From positions 78,263 to 142,262 of the forward strand of contig NZ_ACJN02000003.1 of NCBI RefSeq assembly GCF_000174435.1: a stretch of 64,000 nt of DNA. The letters are read 5' to 3'. Made by a program: the position numbers and the translations under genes. Below are positions 43,559 through 53,057 of the stretch, piece by piece. Position 1 is the stretch's first letter. Each line of letters starts with the position of its first letter. Source of the DNA: Desulfonatronospira thiodismutans ASO3-1. Its GTDB lineage: Bacteria > Desulfobacterota > Desulfovibrionia > Desulfovibrionales > Desulfonatronovibrionaceae. The notes below the pieces were generated by a model. The model did not search any database. It saw nothing but the letters and a program-made list of their open reading frames with translations, and was not told the origin of the DNA.

Positions 43559-43900
43559 CTATACAGCAGACAGCCTGCGGGTATTCTTTCTCAGATCGTG
43601 GATCTTTTTCCGCAGCACATCACGCTCCCTGCGTCTGCTCTTGGGCAGATTCAGCCTCTGCTCCTGCAGTTCCTTCATTCTGGCCTTGAGGCTTTTGATC
43701 TGATCCTTGTAGGCCCCGGACTTGCCGCCTTCTTCCTGGCTCATTCCCAGCACTTCCTTGATGGAAGACAGAAGTTCCTCTTTACTCATCCCGGAAGCCC
43801 CGCTTATCTGGGGAATCTTGTCAATGCAGAGCTGGCGGAGCTCTTTGGCTGTCATTTTGTCCAAGGGTTTTTTCAGTTCCAGGTTGATTTCCTCGCTCAC
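43559..43900 (-). CDS. Small Rho-N/SAP-like coiled-coil protein, unknown function
   Basis: The 113 residues start at a GTG preceded by AAGGAGGTCG. The N-terminal part (MTAKELRQLCIDKIPQ, GMSKEELLSSIKEVLG) resembles the Rho N-terminal/SAP helix-extended-loop-helix fold for nucleic acid binding. A basic C-terminal coiled coil follows (LKARMKELQEQR, SRRRERDVLRKKIHDLRKN). It sits 26 nt from the DciA-like gene, so they may be co-transcribed. The DNA or RNA binding role is inferred. Confidence 0.6.
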   Translation of the reverse strand: MSEEINLELKKPLDKMTAKELRQLCIDKIPQISGASGMSKEELLSSIKEVLGMSQEEGGKSGAYKDQIKSLKARMKELQEQRLNLPKSRRRERDVLRKKIHDLRKNTRRLSAV

Positions 43901-43926
43901 AGCGACCTCCTTGAAAATTATTGGTT

Positions 43927-44373
43927 TCAGGTTTTTTTATTAAAATATTCTACATACTTGGCATAACATCTGGCGATGGATGATCCCTCCGGAAAAGCAT
44001 GCAGCAAACCTCCCAGCTGCTCGGGACGCCGGGGCTCAAGTTTTTGGCTGGTATTCTGCACTAAGGGAATATCCAGCGGGGTTCTGCCCATTAACAGTTC
44101 TATACGCAGGTTGTCAAAAAGAACCACCCCGCAGAAATCATTTATTCTTTTAAGCAATTCTTCCTGTTGAAAGGTAAGTTCCTGGATGATTATGGAATCC
44201 CGGGCCCCAAGGATCAATGTGTGCTTTTTCCTGCCAACGGGACTGGCCATATCAGCGAATTGCCCGCCAACAATCCGGCGCCAGTTTTCACAGATTCTGG
44301 TGAAAAGGTAATGCCTGCCTTCCGGGTCATTGCGCTGGAAAAACCTATCAAGCAAACTGTTTACAGGCTCCAT
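43927..44373 (-). CDS. DciA-like protein (DUF721)
   Basis: This 148-residue protein has WRRIVGGQFADMASPVGRKK, then LILGARDSIIIQELTFQQEE and LLKRINDF, which is the DUF721 core found in DciA. DciA loads the replicative helicase DnaB in bacteria lacking DnaC. The ATG at 44373 follows AAGGTG at better spacing than the GTG at 44382. It lies downstream of the RdgC-like gene on the same strand. Confidence 0.7.
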   Translation of the reverse strand: MEPVNSLLDRFFQRNDPEGRHYLFTRICENWRRIVGGQFADMASPVGRKKHTLILGARDSIIIQELTFQQEELLKRINDFCGVVLFDNLRIELLMGRTPLDIPLVQNTSQKLEPRRPEQLGGLLHAFPEGSSIARCYAKYVEYFNKKT

Positions 44374-44516
44374 AAACTTCACCTTAAAACTTTGAACCCA
44401 CTAAGGCAACAGGAGAATCCGGAAGCCTTTCTGATGCGGAATCCGGCCCTGATTTTTCTGTTTACAGCCCCATTTAGCCAATGTATGAAGACGCTCAGCA
44501 AAATAAAAATCTGGCC

Positions 44517-45131
44517 TTAAGCCATAATGGAAGCCTCAACTTCATCCAGCATTTTTTTCTCATGTTCTTTTACAAGGCTTGCAGCCAGAAAATACGGGGT
44601 CTGGGGCTCGAGGCTCAGATCAAAGCTCTGGGTGAACTGATCTTCAAAAAGCTGTCTGACCTTGGGCGATACAGATCCCAGGTAAACCAGGTGGCTGGAA
44701 ACATCCCAGACCACGTCGAAAACCGCCGGTACTGGGAGGGTTTTGCCCATAAGGGTCTGTTTCACTCTGTCTTTGATTTCCGCTTTATGGTCCCGGGTGA
44801 CAATCTTCCTGCCCCTGGACTCCTGCTCCCGGCGGGCCTCTTCCAGGGCCAGGCGGAGATACTTTTTCATAACCGCAGGCGGAATGCGGCGAGTGTCAAG
44901 ACGCAGTGCGAATGCCAGATAATGTCCCTTGTGCGGGCTTGCAGTGTGCCACTGGTTGTCCAGGAGGTCGTCAAAACACACCCAGCCGAAGCTCCTTTCG
45001 TCGCTGGTCTGGTCAATCTCCCTGAAAGCATTGCTCTTGAGCCGCTGGGGGACTTCACTTACAAGTTCATCCGGGACATTCTCCACGATGCGGTACCTGG
45101 TCAGACTGACGCTGGAACTGAGTATACCCAA
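44517..45131 (-). CDS. RdgC-like protein
   Basis: The 204 residues start at a TTG preceded by AAGGAG at 8 nt. VSLTRYRIVENVP, SFGWVCFDD, YLAFALRLDTRRIPPAVMKK and TRDHKAEIKDRVKQTLM follow the order of the recombination-associated RdgC family. LPVPAVFDVVWDVSSHLVYL then corresponds to the C-terminal strands of RdgC's ring fold. It is about two thirds the length of E. coli RdgC (303), so the C-terminal part is reduced. RdgC binds double-stranded DNA and limits RecA; the reduced form may differ. It pairs here with a DciA-like gene. Confidence 0.65.
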   Translation of the reverse strand: MGILSSSVSLTRYRIVENVPDELVSEVPQRLKSNAFREIDQTSDERSFGWVCFDDLLDNQWHTASPHKGHYLAFALRLDTRRIPPAVMKKYLRLALEEARREQESRGRKIVTRDHKAEIKDRVKQTLMGKTLPVPAVFDVVWDVSSHLVYLGSVSPKVRQLFEDQFTQSFDLSLEPQTPYFLAASLVKEHEKKMLDEVEASIMA

Positions 45132-45447
45132 TTAAGACGCTCCTTATTTTATACTGTGCCTTATGCCTGTATGCAAGAAACCTATACTGCCCTGACTCGA
45201 CCTTCAAGGCAAATTATTTTTGAAGCGCTGCACCGGGCAGAAGTGAAACCATGGACCATCATTCAACCTTACTCCTGGACAATTAAAATTTTATGTGCAA
45301 CTATCTGTATTTATTTTATTTGTACACAATCTCAACTGCCTGCAGCCACCAAAAAACATATACTTGATAATCATTGACCTGTTTTCTTCAACTATAAACA
45401 ATTGACTGACAACCCTTAACTTTAAAAATTATACCAAGGAATTAATA
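45132..45447. other. AT-rich intergenic region upstream of the GH57 gene
   Basis: This 316-nt stretch separates the divergent RdgC-like and GH57 genes. It is AT-rich. TTGACC and TTGACT occur near 45375 and 45402, but no -10 element sits at a proper distance, so no promoter is called. AAGGA lies 7 nt before the GH57 ATG. No RNA gene or repeat was recognised. Confidence 0.5.
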
Positions 45448-47613
45448 ATGCCTCAATATCTCTGTATTCACGGACATTTCTATCAACCCCCGCGTTTTGA
45501 CCCCTGGCTGGAAGAAGTCCTTCCCGAGGCCAGCGCCGCCCCGTTCCCGGACTGGAACCAGCGCATCAACAGGGAAAGCTATGACCCCCTGGGTGCCGCG
45601 CGTATCCTGGATGAACACGGCCGCATCGAGCGTATTGTCAATTGTTATGAATTCATAAACTTCAATTTCGGCCCCACCATCCTGCGCTGGATGGCCAGGC
45701 ACAGTCCCTCCACCTATCACAAGGTGCTGGAGGGAGACCGCAAAAGCATCGAGCGCTTCGGTCGCGGCAACGCCATGGCCCAGATATACCATCACATCAT
45801 CATGCCCCTGACCACAGACGAGGACCGGGAAGTGGAGATACAGTGGTCCATCCAGGATTTCCAGCAACGCTTCGGCCGCAGGCCTGAAGGTTTCTGGCTC
45901 TCTGAAACCGCTGTCTCCACCCCGGACCTGGAGGCCCTGGCCAGGGCAGACATCAGGTTTACCGTGCTGGCCCCCAGGCAGGCCAAAGCCATATCCGATT
46001 CCCGGGGCAACTGGCACGAGGTCGACGAAGGCACCCTGCCCAAGGACAGGCCATATCTGGTAAAATTGCCCTCAGGTCGGGAAGTCTCGGTATTCTTTTA
46101 CGACGGACCTGTTTCTCAGGCCGTAGCCTTTGAAAATCTTCTTTCCGACGGGGAAGGCTTCTGGCAGCGAATCCTGGCCAACCACGACCAGAAGCTTCTA
46201 AGCCTGGCCACAGACGGGGAGTCGTACGGGCACCACTTCAAGTTCGGTGAAATGGCCCTGGCCTGGGTATTGAACAGGGCTCTGCAGGAAGACAGCCCCC
46301 TCTCCCTGACCAATTTCTCATCCTGCCTGGATAAACACCCACCGCAGCAGGAGGTCAGGATTCACGAAAAATCATCCTGGAGCTGCGTACACGGAATAGA
46401 AAGATGGCAGGACGACTGCGGGTGCAGCAGCGGTGACCACCCCGGCTGGAACCAGTTGTGGAGAAGGCCCCTTCGCAGATCCCTGAACGTAATCCGCTAT
46501 TATGTTGATGAACATTACCGGCATTATGCAGGAGAGCTTTTCAGTGATCCGCGCCAGGCAATGCTTGATTACGGCAACTGCCTGAGCGGCAAAGTAGAGC
46601 GTGACGAGTTTCTGCGCAGACACCAGGCCCGTGATCTGGACCGGAACCAGAGGGCTGTAGCCCTTAAGTTTCTTGAAATGCAGCGCATGAGCCTGGCATC
46701 CTTTGCCAGTTGCGCCTGGTTTTTTGACGACCTGGGACGCATCGAGCCCTTGAACGCCCTCAGCTACGGTTCAAGAGCCCTGGAAATGCTCAAGGACCTG
46801 CAAGGCCCCGACGTGGAACCCCTTGTCCTGGAAGTACTGGAAGAGGCCAGATCCAACGATCCCGCCATAGGCGACGGAGTAACGATCTGGAAGGAAAAGG
46901 TTCTGCCCAGAAGAGTCAGGCCGGCCCACATGGCTGTCATGGGAGCATGCATGCAGGACCGGGAGTCATCTTTTTCCTTTCCCGGCCTTGAGTTCAGCAC
47001 ACGCAAAGAAAAAAACATCCTGCAGCTGGATTACAGCTGGACCTGCCTGCAGGAACAGGGCCAGGAGAAATTTGCCCTGGACCAGGAGGCGTCCCTGGAC
47101 TGCAGGGTGCAGACCGGGGAAGGAAAGAGCCTTGGCATCAGGGACCTGGATAAAAAACTGCGGGACCTGATGCTTTTGAAACTGGACAGGCAACATGAAC
47201 AAAAGGTTTTGTCAGACATGATACAGGCTGCTTCCATTCTCGGCAGACACAGGGAAAGCTTTTTCGAAACCGGCCAGAAAGAGCCCATTGCCGGAAGGGG
47301 CATTTTGTCCCTGGGCATGCTTATGCATTATCTCTTTTCCACAGAAGACCCGGATGACTGGTCCGCATTCTGGCAGGAAGTGCTGCAGAACAACCCTTAC
47401 CTTGCTTTTTTACTCAAATCCATGCTGGAAAAGGAACTGGAAAGGCTCTGTTCTGAAAAACTGCAGATGTGGGAAAGGGCCGGCGAGATGATTCAAAGAA
47501 GCAGAAAGATCGGTATACACCCGGACATCTACCATCTGCAGAACAGGATATGGGAAAAGGGTCTGGAATCATGGGGAAAAAACACCCTGAAACTGTTTGA
47601 TTTCAGGAGCTGA
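45448..47613 (+). CDS. Glycoside hydrolase family 57 protein with DUF3536
   Basis: The 721 residues begin YLCIHGHFYQPPRFDPW, the GH57 first motif. FGRRPEGFWLSETAVSTPDL supplies the region of the catalytic Glu and SLATDGESYGHHFKFGE the later acid/base region. The C-terminal half is the DUF3536 type (FDDLGRIEPLNALSYGSRAL and so on). GH57 enzymes act on alpha-glucans, as amylases or branching enzymes. The specificity cannot be read. The downstream VKOR gene starts 17 nt later on the same strand, so a shared transcript is likely although the functions seem unrelated. Confidence 0.88.
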   Translation: MPQYLCIHGHFYQPPRFDPWLEEVLPEASAAPFPDWNQRINRESYDPLGAARILDEHGRIERIVNCYEFINFNFGPTILRWMARHSPSTYHKVLEGDRKSIERFGRGNAMAQIYHHIIMPLTTDEDREVEIQWSIQDFQQRFGRRPEGFWLSETAVSTPDLEALARADIRFTVLAPRQAKAISDSRGNWHEVDEGTLPKDRPYLVKLPSGREVSVFFYDGPVSQAVAFENLLSDGEGFWQRILANHDQKLLSLATDGESYGHHFKFGEMALAWVLNRALQEDSPLSLTNFSSCLDKHPPQQEVRIHEKSSWSCVHGIERWQDDCGCSSGDHPGWNQLWRRPLRRSLNVIRYYVDEHYRHYAGELFSDPRQAMLDYGNCLSGKVERDEFLRRHQARDLDRNQRAVALKFLEMQRMSLASFASCAWFFDDLGRIEPLNALSYGSRALEMLKDLQGPDVEPLVLEVLEEARSNDPAIGDGVTIWKEKVLPRRVRPAHMAVMGACMQDRESSFSFPGLEFSTRKEKNILQLDYSWTCLQEQGQEKFALDQEASLDCRVQTGEGKSLGIRDLDKKLRDLMLLKLDRQHEQKVLSDMIQAASILGRHRESFFETGQKEPIAGRGILSLGMLMHYLFSTEDPDDWSAFWQEVLQNNPYLAFLLKSMLEKELERLCSEKLQMWERAGEMIQRSRKIGIHPDIYHLQNRIWEKGLESWGKNTLKLFDFRS

Positions 47614-47630
47614 TTAGAACAGGTGCATAA

Positions 47631-48632
47631 ATGAAAAAGAAAAAACAGCAGAGCACTGAAGCAGTAAGCCCGGAAAGTTCAGCCTGGAGCGCCCCCCTGC
47701 TGCATGCAGCACTTCTTCTTGCCGCCCTGGGCCTTGGCCTGGACCTGATTGTACGCCGGACCATGGGTGTAAGCATCTGCCCCACCGAAGGTTGTCTTAT
47801 AGTGGGAGAATACGTGCGCATCGGTGAAGAGAACCTGGTCCTCCTGGGATTTGTCTTTTTGCTGGTTCTCTGGCTGGCGTACTTCTTTGCCCGGCGTTAC
47901 AACCGGGCCTGGCTTTGGGGTCTGGCGACAGTAATGCTCATGGGCGCCTTGTCCTTTGACGGAAGCCTCATGGGTTTTCAGTTCCTGGTGATTCAGGAAC
48001 CCTGCCTGCTGTGCATAATAGTGGCCTGTTCCCTGTTTCTCATCCTGGCCCTTTTCGCCCTGGTGCGCAAAAAGGCCTTTTTGTTCCTTCTGGGCCTTTG
48101 CGTATGGATTGCCGGCGGTGCAGCCGGGAGTATCCTGCAGCCCCCTGCAACCACTGCAACAGACAGGCCGGACCTGGAAAATACAGCGGTAATCCAGTGG
48201 TCCCATACCGGGGCTCAAGACTGGCCCAGGTTTCACTTCTTTTTCAGCATGCACTGTCCCCTCTGCACCGAAATCATGCTGCATCTGGCCCAGGAGGGCT
48301 CAGAACCGCTGGATTACACCTGGAACTTCATCCCCCTGGATACAGAACCTGACGACCTGAAAAAAATAGCGGCCCTGAAAAAAATGGATCTCTCGGATAA
48401 AAACCCCTTCTATGAAATCCTGCTCATGGAACAGTACCCAGGGACCCCGGACGTGGAAATACCCGGCCACCTGCAGGAACTCATCCTCCAGGCCAGGTTC
48501 TATTTCCAAGTCCAGGGTTTCAGGGGAGTACCGATAACCATAGTACAAAAAGGCCCCGATGAGAAAAAGGTTCTCACCGGGGCCCAAGAAGCCATGCAGT
48601 ATTTCCGGGACAAGGGCATCCTTTCCCGTTGA
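47631..48632 (+). CDS. Vitamin K epoxide reductase family protein with thioredoxin-like domain
   Basis: This 333-residue protein has an N-terminal four-helix VKOR domain (about 20-170). Loop cysteines ICPTEGCLI (Cys pair) and QEPCLLCIIV (the CXXC active site near the fourth helix) are present. A C-terminal thioredoxin-like domain follows (about 195-330), with FFFSMHCPLCTEI in the active-site position and GVPITIV as the cis-Pro loop. Fused VKOR-Trx proteins reoxidise dithiol partners and form disulfides in the periplasm, using menaquinone. The quinone link fits the mqn genes upstream by 10 kb. Four membrane helices are visible. Confidence 0.85.
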   Translation: MKKKKQQSTEAVSPESSAWSAPLLHAALLLAALGLGLDLIVRRTMGVSICPTEGCLIVGEYVRIGEENLVLLGFVFLLVLWLAYFFARRYNRAWLWGLATVMLMGALSFDGSLMGFQFLVIQEPCLLCIIVACSLFLILALFALVRKKAFLFLLGLCVWIAGGAAGSILQPPATTATDRPDLENTAVIQWSHTGAQDWPRFHFFFSMHCPLCTEIMLHLAQEGSEPLDYTWNFIPLDTEPDDLKKIAALKKMDLSDKNPFYEILLMEQYPGTPDVEIPGHLQELILQARFYFQVQGFRGVPITIVQKGPDEKKVLTGAQEAMQYFRDKGILSR

Positions 48633-48643
48633 CGCTCAGTTGA

Positions 48644-50530
48644 TCAGTTGTCCAGCACCTCAGGGCGGACCATGTTTATATCCGCCCTGGAGCGCAGCAT
48701 GGTGATATATGAATTAAAGACCTGCTGCCTCTGCATCTGGGCGTATGACTGCATCCACTGATCCTTTTCCTGTTCAAACTGCTCCATGTCCGGCTCTATA
48801 TGCTCGTTTACCCGGGCCACGATGTAGCCTGCATCAGTTGACTTGACCTCTGGCAACCAGCTTCCCGTGTCCTGAACAAAGGCCTGCTCCGCAAGTTGCG
48901 GATTCATGCCCAGGCCAGGAATAAAACCCTGCCTGTCAAAAGGCTCGCTGGTGACCAGATCCAGTTCTTCCGGCTCTACTGCCTCGTCCAGTATTTTGTC
49001 CAGTTTGTCTCCGGCTGCTTTCTCAGCCATCTCCATCGACTTCTGCCGGGTAAGTTCCTCAACTATCTCGTCTTCCACCTTTTCAAGTTCCAGGCTCCTG
49101 GCTTCCCTCACCCCGGTTTTCTCGGCATAAAGATATCCATTGTCCAGCATAATGGGAGATTCTGTGACCTCGCCTTCCATGAGATTAAAGAGCCTGTCCA
49201 GGGCTTCCCCGGGCAGTTCCAGCTCCTCAGGGCCCTGCTCCCTGGAAAAATAGTCAGTTTCCTTCAGTTCCAGCCCCAGGCTGTCGGCGGCTTCTTTCAG
49301 GCTGCCTCCGGCCACCACGATCTCCAGGACATCGTCTGCATAGTCCCCTATCTGGTCCGCGGCCTTTTCCCTGCCGATCTTTCTGCGGATCTCGTCCTCT
49401 ACTTCCTCAAGATCCGGGCTTGCAGCTTCCACGTATTCTTCCACCTTGATAAGATGCCAGCCGAACCTGGTCTGTACAGGGGAACTGACTTCTCCGGGGG
49501 TCAGATCAAAAGCGGCTTCTTCAAAGGGCTCAACCATCTCGCCGCGGCCGAATCTGCCCAGGTCTCCTCCTTCAGCAGCACTGGGGCACTGGGAATGTTC
49601 CCTGGCCAGTTCTTCAAAACTTTGGCCCATCTCAAGCTCTGCCAGGATCTGTTCAATCCTTTCCCGGGCCTGCTCCTGTTCCAACTCTGGTGCATCTTCT
49701 TCGACCTCCACGAGTATATGTCTGGCCTTAACCTCTTCTGGCTGCTCAAACTCACTTTGATGACTCTGGAAATAAGCCTCGACTTCTTCGCTAGAAACCC
49801 TTTGAGCCCCGGCCAGGGCGTCAGGGGATAGCTCCAGGTGGGCTATCCGGATTTTTTCCGGTTCCATGAACCTGTCCTGGTTGTCCTGGTAATACTCTTT
49901 GATCTGTTCCTCTGTAATGCTTACCTTGTCGTGGAACTCGTCTGCTTCGAAAAGCTTGTAATCTATCTTTGCCTGGGACCGTACATAATTGAAAAATTCC
50001 TGAACTTCATGCTCATTGGGTTTTGCAGGCAAAGACACATATTCTTCCATTTTTTCCATGAGCAGGTTGTGCCTGAAATCCCGCTCAAACTGTGAAGGCG
50101 TCAGCCTGTGGGAACGAAGCACCTGCTCATAGCGCTGGGGATCAAACCTGTTTTCCTCGTCGAAAAAAGCCGGCAGACTGGTGATCTCCTGCTGCAGTTG
50201 CTCCCGGCTGACAGACAGCCCCAGCTGGCTGGCCTTCTGGACCAGCAGCTTGGAGTTCACCATCTGATTAAATACCTGTTCCCTGAGCTGCATGGAGCGC
50301 ATGTCCTCCCGGCTGAGCCCCGGATTCTGCTCCCGCATGGAATGAGCCGTACTTTCATAGGCCCTGGCGAATTCCTGTATGGATATGGGCTCGCCATTGA
50401 TCACGGCCAGAGTTTCGCGATCATCTTCGGTGAAGCTGCCCACTCCCCAGAAAACAAAAACTATCACGATGACGCCAAACAGCACCTTGACAATCCATGA
50501 CTGTGCATTGCGGCGCATTATATCCAGCAT
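48644..50530 (-). CDS. PpiD/SurA-like periplasmic chaperone and peptidyl-prolyl isomerase
   Basis: The 628 residues begin with a cytoplasmic basic tail and a membrane anchor ([19 protein letters not shown]). SurA_N-like helices follow (about 40-170: QIREQ...[20 protein letters not shown]). A parvulin-type PPIC domain (about 265-360) has [30 protein letters not shown] and [17 protein letters not shown]. The long acidic C-terminal region is chaperone-like. This matches PpiD, which assists outer-membrane protein folding. GGGAG precedes the ATG. It converges with the VKOR gene at 12 nt. Confidence 0.85.
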   Translation of the reverse strand: MLDIMRRNAQSWIVKVLFGVIVIVFVFWGVGSFTEDDRETLAVINGEPISIQEFARAYESTAHSMREQNPGLSREDMRSMQLREQVFNQMVNSKLLVQKASQLGLSVSREQLQQEITSLPAFFDEENRFDPQRYEQVLRSHRLTPSQFERDFRHNLLMEKMEEYVSLPAKPNEHEVQEFFNYVRSQAKIDYKLFEADEFHDKVSITEEQIKEYYQDNQDRFMEPEKIRIAHLELSPDALAGAQRVSSEEVEAYFQSHQSEFEQPEEVKARHILVEVEEDAPELEQEQARERIEQILAELEMGQSFEELAREHSQCPSAAEGGDLGRFGRGEMVEPFEEAAFDLTPGEVSSPVQTRFGWHLIKVEEYVEAASPDLEEVEDEIRRKIGREKAADQIGDYADDVLEIVVAGGSLKEAADSLGLELKETDYFSREQGPEELELPGEALDRLFNLMEGEVTESPIMLDNGYLYAEKTGVREARSLELEKVEDEIVEELTRQKSMEMAEKAAGDKLDKILDEAVEPEELDLVTSEPFDRQGFIPGLGMNPQLAEQAFVQDTGSWLPEVKSTDAGYIVARVNEHIEPDMEQFEQEKDQWMQSYAQMQRQQVFNSYITMLRSRADINMVRPEVLDN

Positions 50531-50856
50531 ATCATTACTCCCTTATATTTGATGTAATTAAATTAAGACTAAAGTGGGCCATGCCCGCAACCCAAGAAAT
50601 AAAGGAACCTTAACCGCCCGTTCGAAGACTCACTCAAGACGCAAAGGTCGCAAAGGAAGGCAGGAAGATTTTTTTCATTTGCCGGGTGTACGGCAAATGA
50701 AAAGGCAGCCTTGTCCAAAACCGTGTCCCAGTTTTGGACAATACACCTGCTTCGCGTCTTTAACTTTGCGTACTTAGCGACTTTGCGGTTCAAATTTTCT
50801 TGTTTTTTATGACTGGACTTCAGGAACTTTCACAGCAGACATAAACGCACATGAAA
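50531..50856. other. Repeat-rich intergenic region between ppiD and aconitase
   Basis: The region contains mirrored arms of the GACGCAAAGGTCGCAAAGG/ACTTTGCGTACTTAGCGACTT type (about 50638-50660 and 50750-50787). Inside are two perfect hairpins: TTTTCATTTGCCG/CGGCAAATGAAAA (50672-50703) and TTGTCCAAAAC/GTTTTGGACAA (50711-50741). Copy C of TTTCTTGTTTTTTATGAC follows (50796-50823). No ORF with a ribosome site was seen. It looks like a palindromic repeat cluster upstream of the ppiD start. Confidence 0.6.
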
Positions 50857-52785
50857 TCAGGCCTTACCCTTTTTCCTCTCGCGCACCAGATTCAAAAGGC
50901 CTCCATATTTTATAATCTCCAACTCTGCCGGGGTCAAATCGTTTACGGCCTTTATTTTGTCTCCAGCGCCGGCTTCCAGAAAACATTCCCCCCCGGGGAC
51001 AAGATCCGTGGTATTCACCCTGATTGCCTGGTCCTGTTCCAGCCTGTCGTAATCCTGTGGGTTGGTCAGTATAAGCGGCAGTATTCCGAAATTGATCAGG
51101 TTTGCTCTATGGATGCGGGCAAAGGATTTCACCAGCACCACCCTTACCCCCAGATATCTTGGAGCCAGGGCCGCGTGTTCCCGGCTGGAACCCTGCCCAT
51201 AATTCTCCCCGCCCAGGATAAGTCCCTGTCCGGCCTGCATTGCCCGGGGCACGAAATCTTCGTCCAGACGCGAAAAAATGTACTCGCTTATGGCCGGGAT
51301 GTTGGACCTGAGGGCCGTAACCTGAGCCCCTCCGGGCAGGATATGGTCCGTGGAGATATTGTCCCCGCACTTGATGAGTACCGGCAGGTCCAGGTTCTGG
51401 GGCAAAGGCTCGAACTGCGGCAGGGGGACAATGTTGGGCCCGCGGTATATCTCCCGTGAATCAGCGTCTTCAGGGAAGATAAACTGATCCCTGATGGAAG
51501 GCACGTTGTCCGGCAGGCTCGGCCGCGGCTGCGGCTCCCCCCATTTCTCCGGGGAGGTGAATGCGCCCTCCAGGGCTGTATGGGCCGCTGTCACCGGGCT
51601 TACCAGGTAAACTCCGGCATCCTGGGTTCCGCTTCTGCCCTCGAAATTACGGTTGAAGGTGCGAGCGCTGACCCCGCCGGAAACAGGTGATCCGCCCATC
51701 CCGATGCATGGCCCGCAGGCGCATTCCAGTATTCTGGCCCCGGAGTCCAGCAGTGGTTCCAGCAGGCCTTCAGCAGCCAGCATTTTAAGTACCTGCTTGG
51801 AGCCCGGAGATATAAGCAGTTCCGTATCTTCGGACACCTTGCGGCCTGCAAGTATTTTTGCTGTAATCTTCAGATCCGCATACGAGGAATTGGTACAGGA
51901 CCCTATGGCCACCTGGTCCACCTTCCTGCCTTCCAGCTCCCTGACAGTAGTGCCCAGATCCGGCATATGCGGCCTGGCCGCCATGGGCTCTATACTGGAA
52001 AGGTCCACGAAAAGCTCCTGGTCGTATGATGCCTCCGGGTCGGGACCAAGTTCGGAAAAATCCCCTTCACGCTGCATGCTGCGCAGAAACCGCCTGGCTG
52101 TCTCGTCTGCAGGAAAAATCGAGGTGGTCGCGCCGAGCTCCGCCCCCATATTGGTAATGGTGGCCCGCTCAGGCACGGAAAGGTCTGCAACTCCAGGACC
52201 TGTATACTCCAGGACCCTGCCTGTTCCTCCCTTGACGCTCAGTCTCTGCAGGATATGCAAAATGATATCCTTGGCTCCTGCATGACCTGTCAGCTTTCCT
52301 TCCAGGTACACCTTGACCACTCTGGGCATATAAAGGCTGTAGGGCTCTCCCGCCATGGCCAGAGCGACCGAAAGCCCTCCCGCACCCATGGCCAGGGAGC
52401 CCACTCCTCCAGCTGTGGGAGTATGACTGTCCGATCCGATGAGGGTCTTGCCGGGCACGGCAAAATTCTCCAGATGCAGTTGATGGCATATTCCAGTGCC
52501 TGGAGGGGAAAACACAATTCCGTACCTGGCGGCCACAGTACGCAGGTATCTGTGGTCATCAGGATTTTTAAAACCCATCTGCAGGGTATTGTGATCCACG
52601 TAGCTTACTGAAAGCTCGGTCTTTACCCTGGGCAGGTCCAGCGCTTCCCACTGCAGGTAAGCCATGGTGCCTGTAGCGTCCTGGGTAAGTGTCTGATCGA
52701 TTTTAATCTGGATTTCTTCTCCCGGTGTCAGGCTTCCGGCCACCAGATGCTCTTCAATAATTTTCCGGGTAAGATTCTTGTGCAC
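50857..52785 (-). CDS. Aconitate hydratase (Aquifex-type)
   Basis: This is a 642-residue protein starting at a GTG preceded by AGGAGG. It carries the Fe-S cysteine set in VAIGSCTNSSYADLK and ECACGPCIGMGG. SDSHTPTAGGVGSLAMGAGG and GENYGQGSSREHAALAPRYL give the substrate-binding regions, and IPQ-like swivel segments are present. The length and layout fit the roughly 640-660-residue aconitases rather than AcnA or AcnB. It interconverts citrate and isocitrate. It is encoded 11 nt after a small coiled-coil gene and the chorismate-mutase/EPSPS-like gene, so the three may share a transcript. Confidence 0.88.
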   Translation of the reverse strand: MHKNLTRKIIEEHLVAGSLTPGEEIQIKIDQTLTQDATGTMAYLQWEALDLPRVKTELSVSYVDHNTLQMGFKNPDDHRYLRTVAARYGIVFSPPGTGICHQLHLENFAVPGKTLIGSDSHTPTAGGVGSLAMGAGGLSVALAMAGEPYSLYMPRVVKVYLEGKLTGHAGAKDIILHILQRLSVKGGTGRVLEYTGPGVADLSVPERATITNMGAELGATTSIFPADETARRFLRSMQREGDFSELGPDPEASYDQELFVDLSSIEPMAARPHMPDLGTTVRELEGRKVDQVAIGSCTNSSYADLKITAKILAGRKVSEDTELLISPGSKQVLKMLAAEGLLEPLLDSGARILECACGPCIGMGGSPVSGGVSARTFNRNFEGRSGTQDAGVYLVSPVTAAHTALEGAFTSPEKWGEPQPRPSLPDNVPSIRDQFIFPEDADSREIYRGPNIVPLPQFEPLPQNLDLPVLIKCGDNISTDHILPGGAQVTALRSNIPAISEYIFSRLDEDFVPRAMQAGQGLILGGENYGQGSSREHAALAPRYLGVRVVLVKSFARIHRANLINFGILPLILTNPQDYDRLEQDQAIRVNTTDLVPGGECFLEAGAGDKIKAVNDLTPAELEIIKYGGLLNLVRERKKGKA

Positions 52786-52796
52786 GTTTATTCCTC

Positions 52797-53057
52797 CTAT
52801 GATTCATATCCCAGGCGCAGGCGGTTTATCTTCTTGCGCCTGGTTTCAGCTTCCACCTCCAGCCGCAGGGCTTCCATCTGCATGGAGTGAATTTCATCGT
52901 TAAAGAAAACACCTTCACTGGGTTTTTCCTCGGACATGAGCGTTTTTTTGCGCTTAAGGCACATGTCCTTTTGCTGCCTTATCTCTTCCAGTTCAGCATC
53001 CAGGCGCTCAATCTCCCTGGATACGGATCCGTTTTCTTGATTTTTGAAAATGTTCAT
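52797..53057 (-). CDS. Small coiled-coil protein, unknown function
   Basis: The ATG at 53057 is supported by AGGAAAGCG ahead of it; the longer reading to 53231 is out of character, being the complement of the upstream enzyme's C-terminus. The 86 residues are charged and helical (EIERLDAELEEIRQQKDMCL, then EVEAETRRKKINRLRLGYE). It overlaps the EPSPS-like gene by 50 nt and ends 11 nt before aconitase. The function is unknown. Confidence 0.6.
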   Translation of the reverse strand: MNIFKNQENGSVSREIERLDAELEEIRQQKDMCLKRKKTLMSEEKPSEGVFFNDEIHSMQMEALRLEVEAETRRKKINRLRLGYES

